A DNA stretch of 64,000 nt from Bordetella parapertussis (GTDB lineage Bacteria; Pseudomonadota; Gammaproteobacteria; Burkholderiales; SG8-39). Below are positions 45,841 through 55,800 of the stretch, in pieces. The position numbers and the translations under genes were made by a program. Where the stretch lies: positions 107,118 through 171,117 of the forward strand of contig CAMAXP010000003.1 in the NCBI GenBank assembly GCA_945862265.1. Direction: 5' to 3'. The notes under the pieces are model-generated. The model had not been told where the DNA came from and did no database searches. It saw nothing but the letters and a program-made list of their open reading frames with translations. The number at the start of each line of letters is the position of its first letter. The stretch's first letter is position 1.

Positions 45841-46431
45841 TCAGGCCCCTTTCGGCCCGGTGCGCCGTTCGATCCGCTGCTCCAGCCGGGCAAGGTCGTC
45901 GCGCAACTTGGCGACCCCTGCGGCAAAGCCTTCGAACTCGGTGCGGGACACCACCATGCGGCGTTCCTCCACGGCATATTCGACGATATTTTCGGCCAGG
46001 CGCTTCACCGCATCCGCCTGCCACGATGCAAAGTCACGGGCGGTGCGCACCATGCGATGCGCAATGACGTCGCCGAATACGCGCGAAAGGTCTTCCTCCA
46101 CGTCCCAGCGCAGGTAGCGCAGCAGCGCGAGGATCTCGGTCGCAAGGCGGGCGTTGCCGGAAATGTCCACCGCGCCCATGAGGTGCTCCTCGCCCTTGGC
46201 CAGCGCAGCAAAAATCTCCGGCTTGGCAGCGATCACCAGCGTGGCCTCGCGCCCGGCTTCTGCCGGCGCGGTCTGGCCGCCCTCGGCGATCGCCAGCCGT
46301 ACGGGAGGCAGTGGCGCAAAGCGCAACTCGACAAGCTCGCCGGCGAAGGGCGCGAGTTTCTCCCGCGCCCACGCTTCGCGGCCGAGGAGGTGGTTGAGCG
46401 CCGTGGCGACGCCGGTGTCAAAGAAACCCAT
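45841..46431 (-). CDS. ubiJ: UbiJ (SCP2-domain ubiquinone accessory factor)
   Basis: ATG 46431 gives 196 residues. The N-terminal SCP2-like domain (about 1-110, GRPAxx-like stretch [20 protein letters not shown]) binds quinone intermediates, and the C-terminus is a coiled coil ([15 protein letters not shown]). In E. coli ubiJ sits between ubiE and ubiB; here it precedes ubiB, with the Tim44-like gene between it and ubiE. It forms an operon with ubiB. Confidence 0.9.
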   Translation of the reverse strand: MGFFDTGVATALNHLLGREAWAREKLAPFAGELVELRFAPLPPVRLAIAEGGQTAPAEAGREATLVIAAKPEIFAALAKGEEHLMGAVDISGNARLATEILALLRYLRWDVEEDLSRVFGDVIAHRMVRTARDFASWQADAVKRLAENIVEYAVEERRMVVSRTEFEGFAAGVAKLRDDLARLEQRIERRTGPKGA

Positions 46432-46468
46432 TTGTGGAACCGGAAGTGAAAACACGCAGCTCAAACAA

Positions 46469-46492
46469 CAAGGCCACCTTGCGGTGGCCTTG
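46469..46492 (-). terminator. rho-independent terminator of the Tim44-like gene
   Basis: CAAGGCCACC and GGTGGCCTTG form a perfect 10-bp stem with a four-base loop (TTGC on the plus strand). Read on the minus strand the stem is followed by TTGTTTG, and it lies just after the stop codon at 46514. This is the clearest terminator in the window. Confidence 0.75.
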
Positions 46493-46513
46493 AGGATTAT
46501 CGCAGAGGATGCT

Positions 46514-47383
46514 TCAGTGCATCTGCTGGATGCCGGAGAGCAGCCAGCCGGTCGAGCCGTCCGCAGACTTGGACATGTTCCAGACCTCCTCGAAACCGCC
46601 CGGCGCCTGACCGGGGACTTCGCGCACGAGACCCGAGAACCGCACGCTCGCCCAGTGGGCGTTGCCCTCAGTGACGACCTCGAGCAATTCGGCGTTGAGG
46701 GTCACCACATCGGTGAACTGCTTGGCACCGCCGCGCGCATCGATGTCGGCCTTGAGGGCCTCGAACATCTCCGGCGTGGCGAACTCACGCAACTCGGCGA
46801 GGTTGCCCGCATCGTTGGCGGTTTGCATCTTGATGTAGGAGAGTTTCGCCTGGCGCACGAACCCTTCGCCGTCAAACCCGGCCGGGATATTGGCGGCGAC
46901 TCGCACCGGCTGGGCCTCGAACCCGGCCGCCTGCGAGGGCGGGGGAGCAGCGACCGTCTCATTGCCAAGGCCGGAGTATTGCATCGGGCCACCGGCTGGC
47001 ACCGGCTGCGGCGCGCTGCGGCCGCGCATGAAGAAGCGCACCGCAAACACCACGACCACGCCGAGCAGCGCCATCATGAGGATGCTTCCCATCGCGTCAC
47101 CAAGGCCGCCAAGGCCGCCACCGGCGAACATCGAGCCGAGCAGGCCACCGATCGCGAGGCCGCCAAGCATCGGCGCCCAGCGACTGAGGGCCGACTGCGG
47201 CTGAGCGGCCGCTGCAGGCGCAGCCTGCTGTGCGTTGCGGGGAGGCGTAGCGGCAGGAGCGCTGGTGATGTTGCGCTGTGTGCCCACGTTCTTGCCGCTG
47301 CCGACTTTGGCGGCATCCGCCTCACCCGACATCATGCCGAAGCCGACGAGCGCCGCGATCATTCCAAACAAAATCCGTTTCAT
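46514..47383 (-). CDS. Tim44-domain membrane protein
   Basis: The 289-residue protein has a signal sequence (MKRILFGMIAALVGFGMMSG), a Pro/Ala-rich linker, two glycine-rich hydrophobic segments (GGLAIGGLLGSMFAGGGLGG; LLGVVVVFAVRFFMRG) and a C-terminal Tim44-like domain (about 150-289, EGFVRQAKLSYIKMQTANDA). Bacterial Tim44-domain proteins are inner-membrane proteins of uncertain role. The 105-bp gap upstream holds an inverted repeat (separate entry). Confidence 0.9.
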   Translation of the reverse strand: MKRILFGMIAALVGFGMMSGEADAAKVGSGKNVGTQRNITSAPAATPPRNAQQAAPAAAAQPQSALSRWAPMLGGLAIGGLLGSMFAGGGLGGLGDAMGSILMMALLGVVVVFAVRFFMRGRSAPQPVPAGGPMQYSGLGNETVAAPPPSQAAGFEAQPVRVAANIPAGFDGEGFVRQAKLSYIKMQTANDAGNLAELREFATPEMFEALKADIDARGGAKQFTDVVTLNAELLEVVTEGNAHWASVRFSGLVREVPGQAPGGFEEVWNMSKSADGSTGWLLSGIQQMH

Positions 47384-47430
47384 TGTGTCCCAGTCCTTGA
47401 AGAGGTTATTGGTAAGTCTTCTTGTTATTC

Positions 47431-47456
47431 ACTCATCCTACCCTGTCAGGATGAGT
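47431..47456. terminator. inverted repeat between ubiE and the Tim44-like gene
   Basis: ACTCATCCT and AGGATGAGT form a perfect 9-bp stem with an eight-base loop, 33 bp past the ubiE stop codon on the minus strand. On the plus strand a TTTT and a TTTTT run follow, but no plus-strand gene ends here, and on the minus strand no T-run follows. It may be a weak ubiE terminator or a regulatory site for the Tim44-like gene. Confidence 0.4.
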
Positions 47457-47488
47457 TTTAGGATGACTTTTTGTAGATGCTTTACGGG

Positions 47489-48223
47489 TCAGGTGCGGTA
47501 ACCACGGTGCAATGCAACCACCCCGGCCGACAGGTTGAAGTATTCGACCCGCTCCAGCCCCACGCGTTCCATCATGGTTTTCAATGTCTCCTGGTCGGGA
47601 TGCATGCGGATCGACTCGGCCAGGTACCGGTAGGCATCGCCGTCGCGGGCGACTTTTTCCCCCAGCCACGGCAGGACCTTGAAGGAGTACAGGTCGTAGG
47701 GTTTCTCAAGCGGCTTGCAGACCTTGGAGAATTCGAGCACCAGCAGCCGGCCGCCGGGTTTGAGCACCCGGGTCATTTCGGCCAGCGCAGCCTCCTTGTG
47801 CGTCATGTTGCGCAGGCCGAACGCGACGCTGGCGCAATCGAAGTACGCGTCCGGGAACGGCAGCTTTTCGGCATCGCACTGCACCGCCGGGCAGGTCAGG
47901 CCCGCGTCCGCCAGCCGGTCGCGGCCGACCGCGAGCATGCTGCCATTGATGTCGGTGGCCCAGACCTGGCCGGTCGGCCCGACCCGGCGGGCAAAGGCCT
48001 TCGACAGGTCGCCACTGCCGGCGGCCACATCCAGCACACGATCCCCGGCACGCACCCCGGAAAGGGTGATTGCGAAAGCCTTCCAGGCGCGGTGCAGCCC
48101 CAGCGACATGAGGTCGTTCATCAGGTCGTAATTGCCGGCGACCCGGTCGAAAACCTCCCTCACCTTGCCGGCCTTGGCGGCTTCGGCAACCTTCTCGAAT
48201 CCGAAGTGGGTTTCCGTGCTCAT
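47489..48223 (-). CDS. ubiE: ubiquinone/menaquinone methyltransferase UbiE
   Basis: The 244-residue protein has [20 protein letters not shown], the SAM-binding motif [19 protein letters not shown] and [20 protein letters not shown], the signature of UbiE. It methylates the C2 of the quinone ring in ubiquinone (and menaquinone) synthesis. It follows the DUF971 gene by 2 bp, a common betaproteobacterial arrangement. Confidence 0.96.
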   Translation of the reverse strand: MSTETHFGFEKVAEAAKAGKVREVFDRVAGNYDLMNDLMSLGLHRAWKAFAITLSGVRAGDRVLDVAAGSGDLSKAFARRVGPTGQVWATDINGSMLAVGRDRLADAGLTCPAVQCDAEKLPFPDAYFDCASVAFGLRNMTHKEAALAEMTRVLKPGGRLLVLEFSKVCKPLEKPYDLYSFKVLPWLGEKVARDGDAYRYLAESIRMHPDQETLKTMMERVGLERVEYFNLSAGVVALHRGYRT

Positions 48224-48225
48224 GC

Positions 48226-48633
48226 TCAGTGCCCTTTACCGGGGCCGGGTATAACCGATGTAAGTCCCTGCTCAGGATCGCGGCCACGCCCCGCTGCCGC
48301 CAGTTTCTGCAGGTAATCAGCCCACAGCCGCTCCTGGTCCGTCCCCAGGGAGTAAAGGTAATCCCAGGAAAAGATCCCGGTGGCATGGCCATCCGAAAAG
48401 GTCGGCTGGACCGCATACGAGCCGACCGGGTCGAGCGACACAATGTCGACCTCCCGCTTTCCGGCTTGCAGCACTTCCTGGCCCGGGCCATGGCCGCGCA
48501 CCTCGGCCGAAGGCGAGAGCACCCGCAGGAATTCGAAGGGCAGGGAAAAGCTCCGGCCGTCGGAGAAGGCGATCTCCATCAGGCGGGATTTCTGGTGGAG
48601 CTTGATTTCGGTAGGGGTGGGCGTGTCGCTCAT
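48226..48633 (-). CDS. DUF971 (gamma-butyrobetaine hydroxylase N-terminal-like) protein
   Basis: ATG 48633 gives 135 residues with [20 protein letters not shown] and [20 protein letters not shown], then LYSLG, the DUF971 pattern. In other proteins this domain helps with Fe-S or carnitine metabolism; a stand-alone copy beside ubiE has no proven role. The open frame runs 19 codons further upstream, but without similarity. It is divergent from phoB. Confidence 0.88.
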   Translation of the reverse strand: MSDTPTPTEIKLHQKSRLMEIAFSDGRSFSLPFEFLRVLSPSAEVRGHGPGQEVLQAGKREVDIVSLDPVGSYAVQPTFSDGHATGIFSWDYLYSLGTDQERLWADYLQKLAAAGRGRDPEQGLTSVIPGPGKGH

Positions 48634-48679
48634 AGTGGCGGGATCATACATGGGTCCCCATTTCAGGAATGCAACAAAA

Positions 48680-48708
48680 CTGTCACGCAAACTTCATACA
48701 ATCCTCAT
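48680..48708 (+). promoter_or_regulatory. Pho box upstream of phoB
   Basis: Three 7-bp units at 11-bp spacing, CTGTCAC (48680), ACTTCAT (48691) and TCCTCAT (48702), separated by GCAA and ACAA, match the direct-repeat layout of the Pho box (CTGTCAT, then A/T-rich 4 bp). The first unit is close to consensus and the others are weak. Auto-activation of phoBR by PhoB is inferred. Confidence 0.65.
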
Positions 48709-48735
48709 GATGAAACGCAACCCCGGTACCGCCCG

Positions 48736-49428
48736 ATGGCTGTAAACATTCTGGTCGTCGAAGACGAACCCGCAATCCAGGAGCTGATCGCAGTCAACCT
48801 GGAACACGCGGGCCACCATGTGATCCGCGCGCGCGACGCGGAAGGCGCGCTGGGGATCGTGAGGAACGCCCTTCCGGACCTGATGCTGATCGACTGGATG
48901 CTCCCGGGCATGTCCGGCGTCGCGCTTGCCAAACAATTGCGCCAGGACGAGCGCACGCGCGGGATCCCGATCATCCTGCTGACCGCCCGCTCGGAGGAGC
49001 AGGACAAGGTCGTCGGCCTGGAGGCGGGTGCGGACGACTATGTGACCAAACCCTTCTCGCCGCGGGAGTTGATGGCGCGCATCAAGGCGGTCCTTCGCCG
49101 CCGCGCACCGCAGATGACCGATGACCCGGTCGCGGTGGGCGGCCTGAAGCTGGACCCGTCCACCCGCCGGGTGTTCGGAAACCAGGCCCAGCTCTCCTTG
49201 GGGCCCACGGAATTCCGCCTGCTCCACTTCCTCATGACCCATGCCGAAAGGGTGCACTCCCGTGCACAACTGCTCGACCAGGTCTGGGGCGACCATGTTT
49301 TCGTCGAAGAACGCACCGTGGACGTCCATATCCGCCGGCTGCGAAAAGCCCTGGAGCCGACTGACCACGACCGGCACGTCGAAACGGTGCGCGGGTCGGG
49401 TTACCGGTTTACCGCACAGCCAGCGTGA
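48736..49428 (+). CDS. phoB: phosphate regulon response regulator PhoB
   Basis: From ATG 48736 the 230-residue OmpR-type regulator has a receiver domain (NILVVEDEPAIQELIAVNLE; phosphoacceptor Asp in LMLIDWMLPGMSG; Lys in YVTKPFSPRELMAR) and a winged-helix domain (LGPTEFRLLHFLMTHAERVH, ERTVDVHIRRLRKALE). Length and motifs fit PhoB, which activates phosphate-starvation genes. phoR follows. Confidence 0.94.
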   Translation: MAVNILVVEDEPAIQELIAVNLEHAGHHVIRARDAEGALGIVRNALPDLMLIDWMLPGMSGVALAKQLRQDERTRGIPIILLTARSEEQDKVVGLEAGADDYVTKPFSPRELMARIKAVLRRRAPQMTDDPVAVGGLKLDPSTRRVFGNQAQLSLGPTEFRLLHFLMTHAERVHSRAQLLDQVWGDHVFVEERTVDVHIRRLRKALEPTDHDRHVETVRGSGYRFTAQPA

Positions 49429-49501
49429 GAAAATAGGCGCGGGGAAGCTGGCTCCCCCGTTCCTCCTCACCAACCCACCTCCTGATGCGAGGGTGCCTGG
49501 A

Positions 49502-50821
49502 TTGAATACTGCCTGGGCCCGGTTCCTTGGCGCACTGGCCGCGCTTTCGGCGGCAACGCTGGCCCTTTCGCTCATGGCGGGAGCGGAACCGGCCCTCGGC
49601 CTGCTGGCCGCCGGCCTGCTGCTGATGGTCGTGCACCACGTGCGCAACCTGTCTGCGTTCCAGCACTGGCTCAAGGCCCCGAAGCGCGAAACCCTGCCGA
49701 TCGGCAGTGGTGCCTGGGAACCCGCACTGGCGGAACTGCACCGCCACTTCCGGTCGCGCGACGAGTCGGAACACGCCGTGGCCGGCGCATTGGCCCGGTT
49801 TCGCGCCGCCGGCCAGGCGCTGCCGGACGGCGTCGTGATCCTGAGTCGAGAAAGGCAGATCGAGTGGGCGAACCCGACCGCGGAGCGCCATCTCGATATC
49901 GACGCCCGGCGCGACGCCGGCCAGGCGATCACGAACCTGCTGCGCAACCCGGACTTCCTTGCCTACCTCGACTCGAATGCCTACGCCGAGCCGCTGGTGC
50001 TGCGGCGCGCGCGGGGCGAGGCCGCCGTGCTCACAGTGCGGGTGATCGCGTTCGGCGACGACCAGGTACTGCTGCTGACCCGGGATATCACGCTGGAAGA
50101 AAAGCTCGACACCATGCGGCGCGACTTCGTCGCCAACGTGTCGCACGAACTCAAAACGCCGATCACGGTCCTTTCGGGCTTTGTGGAAACGCTCTCCGAC
50201 GAAGAGATGGCGCTGACGGTCGCGCAGAAGAAGCACTTCCTCGGCCTCATGGCGGAGCAGGCGCACCGCATGCAGCGCCTGATCGAGGACCTGCTGACCC
50301 TGTCGACGCTTGAATCGTCCAACGCCCCGCCGGAGGAGCAGGTCATCGACGTGCTGCCGCTGATGGAAAAGCTGGCCGAGGAGGCGCGGATCCTCTCCGG
50401 CAACCGGCACCGGATCCAGGTCTCGGCGCAGGCCCCCGCCCGGCTGGCCGGCAGCGCCAGGGAGATCGCGAGCGCGTTGTCGAACCTCGTGTCGAATGCC
50501 GTGCGCTATACGCCGGACGACGGCGCCATCCGGATCGGCTGGCAACTGCGCGACGGCGCCGGCGTGTTCAGCGTCGAGGATTCCGGCATCGGGATCGAGC
50601 GCCGCCACATCGCGCGACTGACCGAGCGGTTCTATCGGGTCGACAACAGCCGCTCGCGCGAAACCGGCGGGACGGGCCTCGGCCTGGCCATCGTGAAGCA
50701 TGTGCTGACGCGCCACCAGGCAACGCTCGAGGTCCGCAGCGAGTTTGGCCGCGGCTCGACATTCAGCGCGGTCTTTCCTGCACGCCGCGTCGAGCAACTC
50801 GACGCGGTACGCGCCGCCTAG
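49502..50821 (+). CDS. phoR: phosphate regulon sensor kinase PhoR
   Basis: No ATG fits. TTG 49502 is favoured because GAGGG lies eight bases before it, giving 439 residues; GTG 49493 is the other option. The protein has an N-terminal pair of membrane helices (ALAALSAATLALSLMAG; ALGLLAAGLLLMVVHHV), a PAS domain (about 100-190), the HisKA box FVANVSHELKTPITVLSGFV with the phosphoacceptor His, and HATPase motifs NLVSNAVRYT and GGTGLGLAIVKHVL. It senses phosphate status with PhoB. Its end overlaps the next gene by 4 bp tail to tail. Confidence 0.93.
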   Translation: MNTAWARFLGALAALSAATLALSLMAGAEPALGLLAAGLLLMVVHHVRNLSAFQHWLKAPKRETLPIGSGAWEPALAELHRHFRSRDESEHAVAGALARFRAAGQALPDGVVILSRERQIEWANPTAERHLDIDARRDAGQAITNLLRNPDFLAYLDSNAYAEPLVLRRARGEAAVLTVRVIAFGDDQVLLLTRDITLEEKLDTMRRDFVANVSHELKTPITVLSGFVETLSDEEMALTVAQKKHFLGLMAEQAHRMQRLIEDLLTLSTLESSNAPPEEQVIDVLPLMEKLAEEARILSGNRHRIQVSAQAPARLAGSAREIASALSNLVSNAVRYTPDDGAIRIGWQLRDGAGVFSVEDSGIGIERRHIARLTERFYRVDNSRSRETGGTGLGLAIVKHVLTRHQATLEVRSEFGRGSTFSAVFPARRVEQLDAVRAA

Positions 50822-52449
50822 TCGGGCAGCACTTCGTAGGACATCCGCTCGAAGTCCGGGCCGCGCTCGATCAGCTCGAGGAGCCTCACGCGCAGCGGCT
50901 GCTGGACAAACACCTCGACGACGCGCTTGGGCTTGTACCACCCCGCAGGCAGGATCAGCGTGGGCGGTGACTTCAGGGCGGCCACCTCGGTGAGGGTGAG
51001 CGCCGGAACGTATTTTTCGTTGGCCGCGTTCAGGCCATAGGAGCGCACCGCGATCGCGGCCGGCAGCCCGGGCAGCAGGCGCAGCCCGGCGTTCAGCGAA
51101 CCGTCGTTGCCTTCCATCAGCCAGCGCACCTGCGCCAGCATGAAATTCCTGGCGTCGCCCGGCCGGACCGCGGCAAGCTGGCCGTGGGTGAACCGCTTGC
51201 CGGGACTGCCCGCCGGCCGCGACATGCGCAGGCCGGAAAGGCTTTCGTCCTCGATCTGCCAGTGCTCGATCAGCAAGCCATGCACCGCACTGTAGTCGTC
51301 CTCGTCCTTGGTGCTGATGCGCCCGAAGGTGGCAATCTGGTCGCGCTCCCGCTGCGACAGCTCCTTCTGGGCGCCCGGCTGCCGGAAGACCCTGCCGAAG
51401 ATGTAGTAGTGGATGGCCTGCATGTCGTTGCAGACCATCGCGACCTGCTTGACCTGCTTCCTCTCGCCGGCGCGCGGCTGCCGCGGCTGGCACCATTGCC
51501 GGTAGAGGAAAACCAGCAGCTGTTCGCAGGAAGGCTGCACGCAGTCCTCGCCCAGCGCGAGCTTGGCGGGCGACTCTCCCTTCCTCAGCAGGCCGATGCG
51601 GTTCTTGAGGCTCTTGGTGAGGCGGCTGACATCGAGGAAGCGCGGGTCGACGATCGGGGTGTCCCCCGACCCGGCCATCCGCTCCGGCGGCGAGTCCCCC
51701 GCGAGGTCGACGACCAGCGGCAGCATGCCTTCGTCGGCCACGGGCTGGGCCGAGAGGTCGACTTTCTCCGCCCAGCGCTCGAGCAGGAAGGCGACGAACG
51801 ACAACTGGCGGCGCGCGAGTTCGTTGGGATTGGTCAACCCCATGAGCAGGGCGCGCATGTACTGGATCCGGGGCGATGAGTCATGCACGTCCCGGTTGAG
51901 GTAGTCCTTGACTTCGTCCTCGGTGATGCCCAGTTCCTCGGCGATCTTGTAGGCCGAGTGCAGCGCCTTCCAGTCGCCGCGGGGCGCTTCGCGATAGGCG
52001 CGGTAGTGGTGGAACATCTTCAGGCCGCAGTACGCGAGCACGCGCTGCGCGAGCAGCGCCGCGTGCGCCCGCATGCCCATCTCGTCTGCCTGGCAAGCGG
52101 CCAGGCAGCGCAGGTAGCCGATGCGCATGTTCTCCCACAGCGCCGTCGTGTCGGCGAAGATCGCGGACTCGGTTTCCGCCATCGGCAGCGCGCGGTTGGT
52201 GAACCGCTTGGCCTGCTCGATCTGCACAAAGGCAACGGCTTCGCGCAGCGCCTCGAGGACCTGCAGGCGCATGGCGGCCTTGCAGGGGAACCGGTTGAAC
52301 TCGATCGACTGTGCAAGCAACTGGCGCTGCGCCTCGACCACGTTGGCCAGCGGGACGTGCTCGAGCCACGCCTTGCAGGCCAGCACGTCGGTGAATTCGG
52401 GTGCGGCTTCTGCAGAGAACTCCGGCAGCTCGAGGACGGAATCGGTCAT
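50818..52449 (-). CDS. conserved hypothetical with PilZ-like C-terminus
   Basis: I do not recognise a characterised family for this 543-residue protein. The N-terminal two-thirds are mostly helical and Leu/Ala-rich. The part from about residue 400 (LRMSRPAGSPGKRFTHGQLA, then AQVRWLMEGNDGSLNAGLRL) has the strand pattern of PilZ-like barrels, so cyclic-di-GMP binding or a derived fold is possible; the usual RxxxR motif is not clear. It has no signal peptide. It follows the HIT-family gene by 19 bp on the same strand. Confidence 0.65.
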   Translation of the reverse strand: MTDSVLELPEFSAEAAPEFTDVLACKAWLEHVPLANVVEAQRQLLAQSIEFNRFPCKAAMRLQVLEALREAVAFVQIEQAKRFTNRALPMAETESAIFADTTALWENMRIGYLRCLAACQADEMGMRAHAALLAQRVLAYCGLKMFHHYRAYREAPRGDWKALHSAYKIAEELGITEDEVKDYLNRDVHDSSPRIQYMRALLMGLTNPNELARRQLSFVAFLLERWAEKVDLSAQPVADEGMLPLVVDLAGDSPPERMAGSGDTPIVDPRFLDVSRLTKSLKNRIGLLRKGESPAKLALGEDCVQPSCEQLLVFLYRQWCQPRQPRAGERKQVKQVAMVCNDMQAIHYYIFGRVFRQPGAQKELSQRERDQIATFGRISTKDEDDYSAVHGLLIEHWQIEDESLSGLRMSRPAGSPGKRFTHGQLAAVRPGDARNFMLAQVRWLMEGNDGSLNAGLRLLPGLPAAIAVRSYGLNAANEKYVPALTLTEVAALKSPPTLILPAGWYKPKRVVEVFVQQPLRVRLLELIERGPDFERMSYEVLPD

Positions 52450-52468
52450 GGCGAAAAGGGCTCCTGCG

Positions 52469-52876
52469 TCAGTTCAGCAGTTCGGCGAGCTTGGCCGCAA
52501 TCGCCGCGTCGCTCACGCCGGCGGCCACCGGCGGCGCAGTGCGCCGGGCGAGGCCCCATGCGGGGTCGGGGAAATGGGGATCGTCGGCGGTGCGCGGGAT
52601 CACGTGCCAGTGAAGGTGCGGCACCTGGTTGCCGAAGCTCGCAAGATTGATCTTGTCGGGCCGGAACAGCCCGCGCAACGCGGATTCGGTTGCAAATACG
52701 GCACCCATCAATCGCGCACGCTCATCTTCCGCCAGGTCGGTCATTTCGCGCACGTGGCGCTGGAGCACCACCCTGCACAACCCGGGGTAACCGTCACCAG
52801 GAGCGCGCACGATGCGGCAGAAATCGTCTTGCCAAAGCACGCTTCCGCCCTCCTCTTCACAGAACAAGCAGTGCAT
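52469..52876 (-). CDS. HIT-family protein
   Basis: ATG 52876 gives 135 residues, starting MHCLFCEEEGGSVLWQDDFC. The catalytic motif HLHWHVIPR fits the histidine triad, and FRPDKINLASFGNQVPHLHW fits the HIT fold. Members hydrolyse nucleotide phosphoramidates or dinucleotides. The open frame runs upstream, but the Cys-rich start suits the family. It lies 13 bp downstream of the large dehydrogenase. Confidence 0.9.
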   Translation of the reverse strand: MHCLFCEEEGGSVLWQDDFCRIVRAPGDGYPGLCRVVLQRHVREMTDLAEDERARLMGAVFATESALRGLFRPDKINLASFGNQVPHLHWHVIPRTADDPHFPDPAWGLARRTAPPVAAGVSDAAIAAKLAELLN

Positions 52877-52889
52877 CCCCTGGTTCCCC

Positions 52890-55800
52890 TCAGAGCAGGA
52901 CTCGTTCGATCCCGCCGTTGTTGGCCTTCTGTACGAAACCCTGCAGCCAATCGGGGCCGAGCAGGTGGCGGGCCAACTCGACGACAATATAATCGGACTG
53001 TACGCCAGTGTCATCCGCAAAGCGCGTCAAACCTTGCAAACACGAAGGGCAGGACGTGAGCATTTTCACGGGTCCGGCATGACCCGTGGCTTCGATGGCC
53101 GCGACGCCCTTCCTGAATTCCTCTTCCTTGCGGAATCGCACCTGCGTCGAAACGTCGGGCCGCGTCACCGCAAGGGTTCCCGATTCGCCGCAGCAGCGGT
53201 CCGACAGCGCCACGCCACCGCCGAGCAGGGCGTTGACGACCTTCATCGGCTGTTGCGTCTTGATCGGGCTGTGGCAGGGGTCGTGGTACATGTAGCGCGT
53301 GCCCGCCACGCCGTCGAGTTTCACGCCCTTTTCGAGCAGGTATTCGTGGATGTCGAGGAGGCGACAGCCGGGGAAGATCTTTTCGAACTCGTACTTCTCG
53401 AGCTGGTCCATGCAGGTGCCGCAAGACACGATGACGGTCTTGATATCGAGGTAGTTCAGCGTAGTGGCAAGGCGATGGAACAGCACCCGGTTCTGCGTGA
53501 TGATGCGCTCCCCCTTTTCTGCCTCCCCGGCGGAAGTCTGCGGATAGCCGCAGCACAGGTATCCAGGCGGCAGCACGCACTGCGTCCCGATCTCGTAGAG
53601 CATGGCCTGCGTCGCGAGCCCCACCTGCGAAAACAGGCGCTCCGACCCGCATCCCGGGAAGTAGAAAACCGCGTCCGAGTCCTCCGTGACCTTGCGCGGG
53701 TCGCGGATGATCGGCACGATGCGCGCATCCTCGACGTCGAGCAAAGCTCGCGCCGTCTTCTTGGGCAGGTTGCCCGGCATCGGCTTGTTGATGAAATGCA
53801 CCACCTGCGCCACCAGTGCCGGCCGGCCGCCGGTCGTGGCCGGCGGGCGCGTGGTCTGCCGCCCCGCGAGGCCGGCGCGCTTCGCCAAGCCGTAGGCCAG
53901 GCGCTGCAGCTTGTATCCCCACTCGATCATGATGGTGCGCACGAGCTTGATCTTGCGCGGGTCGGTCGCGTTGAGGAACAGCATCGACGCCGCGGTGCCG
54001 GGATTGAAGCGACGCTTGCCCTGGCGGCGCAGGAGGTTGCGCATTGCGATCGACACGTCGCCGAAATCGATGTCGACCGGGCAGGGGCTCGCGCACTTGT
54101 GGCACACGGTGCAGTGGTCGGCGACGTCGCTGAATTCGTCGTAATGCGCGAACGACACCCCGCGGCGCGTCTGCTCCTCGTAGAGGAACGCCTCGGTGAG
54201 GAGCGAGGTCGCCAGTATCTTGTTGCGCGGCGAATACAGCAGGTTCGCGCGCGGCACATGCGTGGCGCACACGGGCTTGCACTTGCCGCAGCGCAGGCAG
54301 TCCTTGATGGAGTTGTTGATCCGGCCGAGGTCGGACTGCTCGAGGATCAGCGATTCCGCGCCGAGCAGGGAGAAGCTGGGCGTATACGCGTTGGCAAGGT
54401 CGCCTCCGGCGAGGAGCTTGCCCGCGTTGAAGCGGCCGTTGGGGTCGATCTTCTGCTTGTAGGCGCGGAACGCCTCGACCTCCGCAGGCTCGAGGTAGTC
54501 CATCTTGGTGATGCCGATGCCGTGCTCGCCCGAAATCACGCCGCCCAGCGACTTGGCGAGCTTCATGATGCGCGCGACCGCATCGTTGGCCCGCTGCAGC
54601 ATCGCGTAGTCGTCGGAGTTCACCGGGATGTTGGTGTGCACGTTGCCGTCGCCGGCATGCATGTGCAGCGCGACGAACACGCGGCCGCGCAGCACCTTTG
54701 CATGCGTCGCCTGCGCGCCCTCGACGATCTTCCCGAACGCCAGGCCGCTGAAGATGCGCTGCAGGTCTTCGCGCAGCTCTACCTTCCAGGAGACGCGCAG
54801 GGCGTGTGACTGGAGGGCCTCGAACACCGTCCCGTACTGTTGCGAAAGCTCGGCATGCAGGGCGCCCCAACCTGAGATATCCGAACTCATCTCCACCGCC
54901 GGCGCGTCGAGGTGGCTGAGCAGCCATTGCCAGCGGGCACGGACCTTGGCCACCGCCTCCAGCGCGCGCTGCTGGCGCTCGCCGAGCAACTCCGCCGCGG
55001 CGATCTTCACGTCCTGCTGCACCAGCGGCAGGTCGCCCGCGAAGTAGTCCCCGAGCGCGTCGAGCAGCTCGAGCTTGTTGCCGATGGAAAGCTCGATGTT
55101 GATGCGTTCGATGCCGTCCGAGTATTCCGCGAGGCGCGGCAGCGGGATCACCACGTCCTCGTTGATCTTGAACGCATTGGTGTGCTTGGCGATGGCCGCG
55201 GTGCGCGCGCGGTCGAGCCAGAAGCGCTTCCTGGTCTCGGCCGTCACGGCGACGAACCCCTCGCCGCCACGCGCATTCGCCAATCGCACGACTGCCGACG
55301 CTGCGCTGGCGACCTCGTCGACGTTGTCGCCGACGATGTCGCCGAACAGGACCATCTTGGGCCGCTGGTTGCGGCGCGCCTTGGTGGCGTAGCCGACCGC
55401 CTTGAGGTAGCGGTCGTCCAGGTGCTCCAGGCCCGCAAGCATGGCCGAAGCGTGCGCGTCGAGGAAATCCTTGATCTCCACGATGGCCGGCACTGCGTCA
55501 TGGGCAGTGCCGAAGAACTCGAGGCATACCGTGCGGATGTGCGCCGGCATCCGGTGGAGGATGAAGCGCGCCGAGGTGATGATCCCGTCGGTGCCCTCCT
55601 TCTGCACCCCGGGCAGCCCGCCAAGGAACTTGTCGGTCACGTCCTTGCCGAGGCCGGTCTTGCGAAATGCGCTGCCCGGCACCTCGATGCGCGACTCCTC
55701 GATGAGTTTTCGGCCGTCGGCGGCAAAACGGCAGACCCGGAAGACCGCCTTTTCGGCATCGTGGATCTTCCCGAGGTTGTGCCCGACGCGCTCCACCTCC

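Noticed and set aside
43179..46067. 962-codon open frame on the plus strand
   Set aside because: It runs antisense across vanZ, ubiB and ubiJ, has Arg/Gln/His-rich composition and no domain. In high-GC DNA such shadows of real genes are expected.
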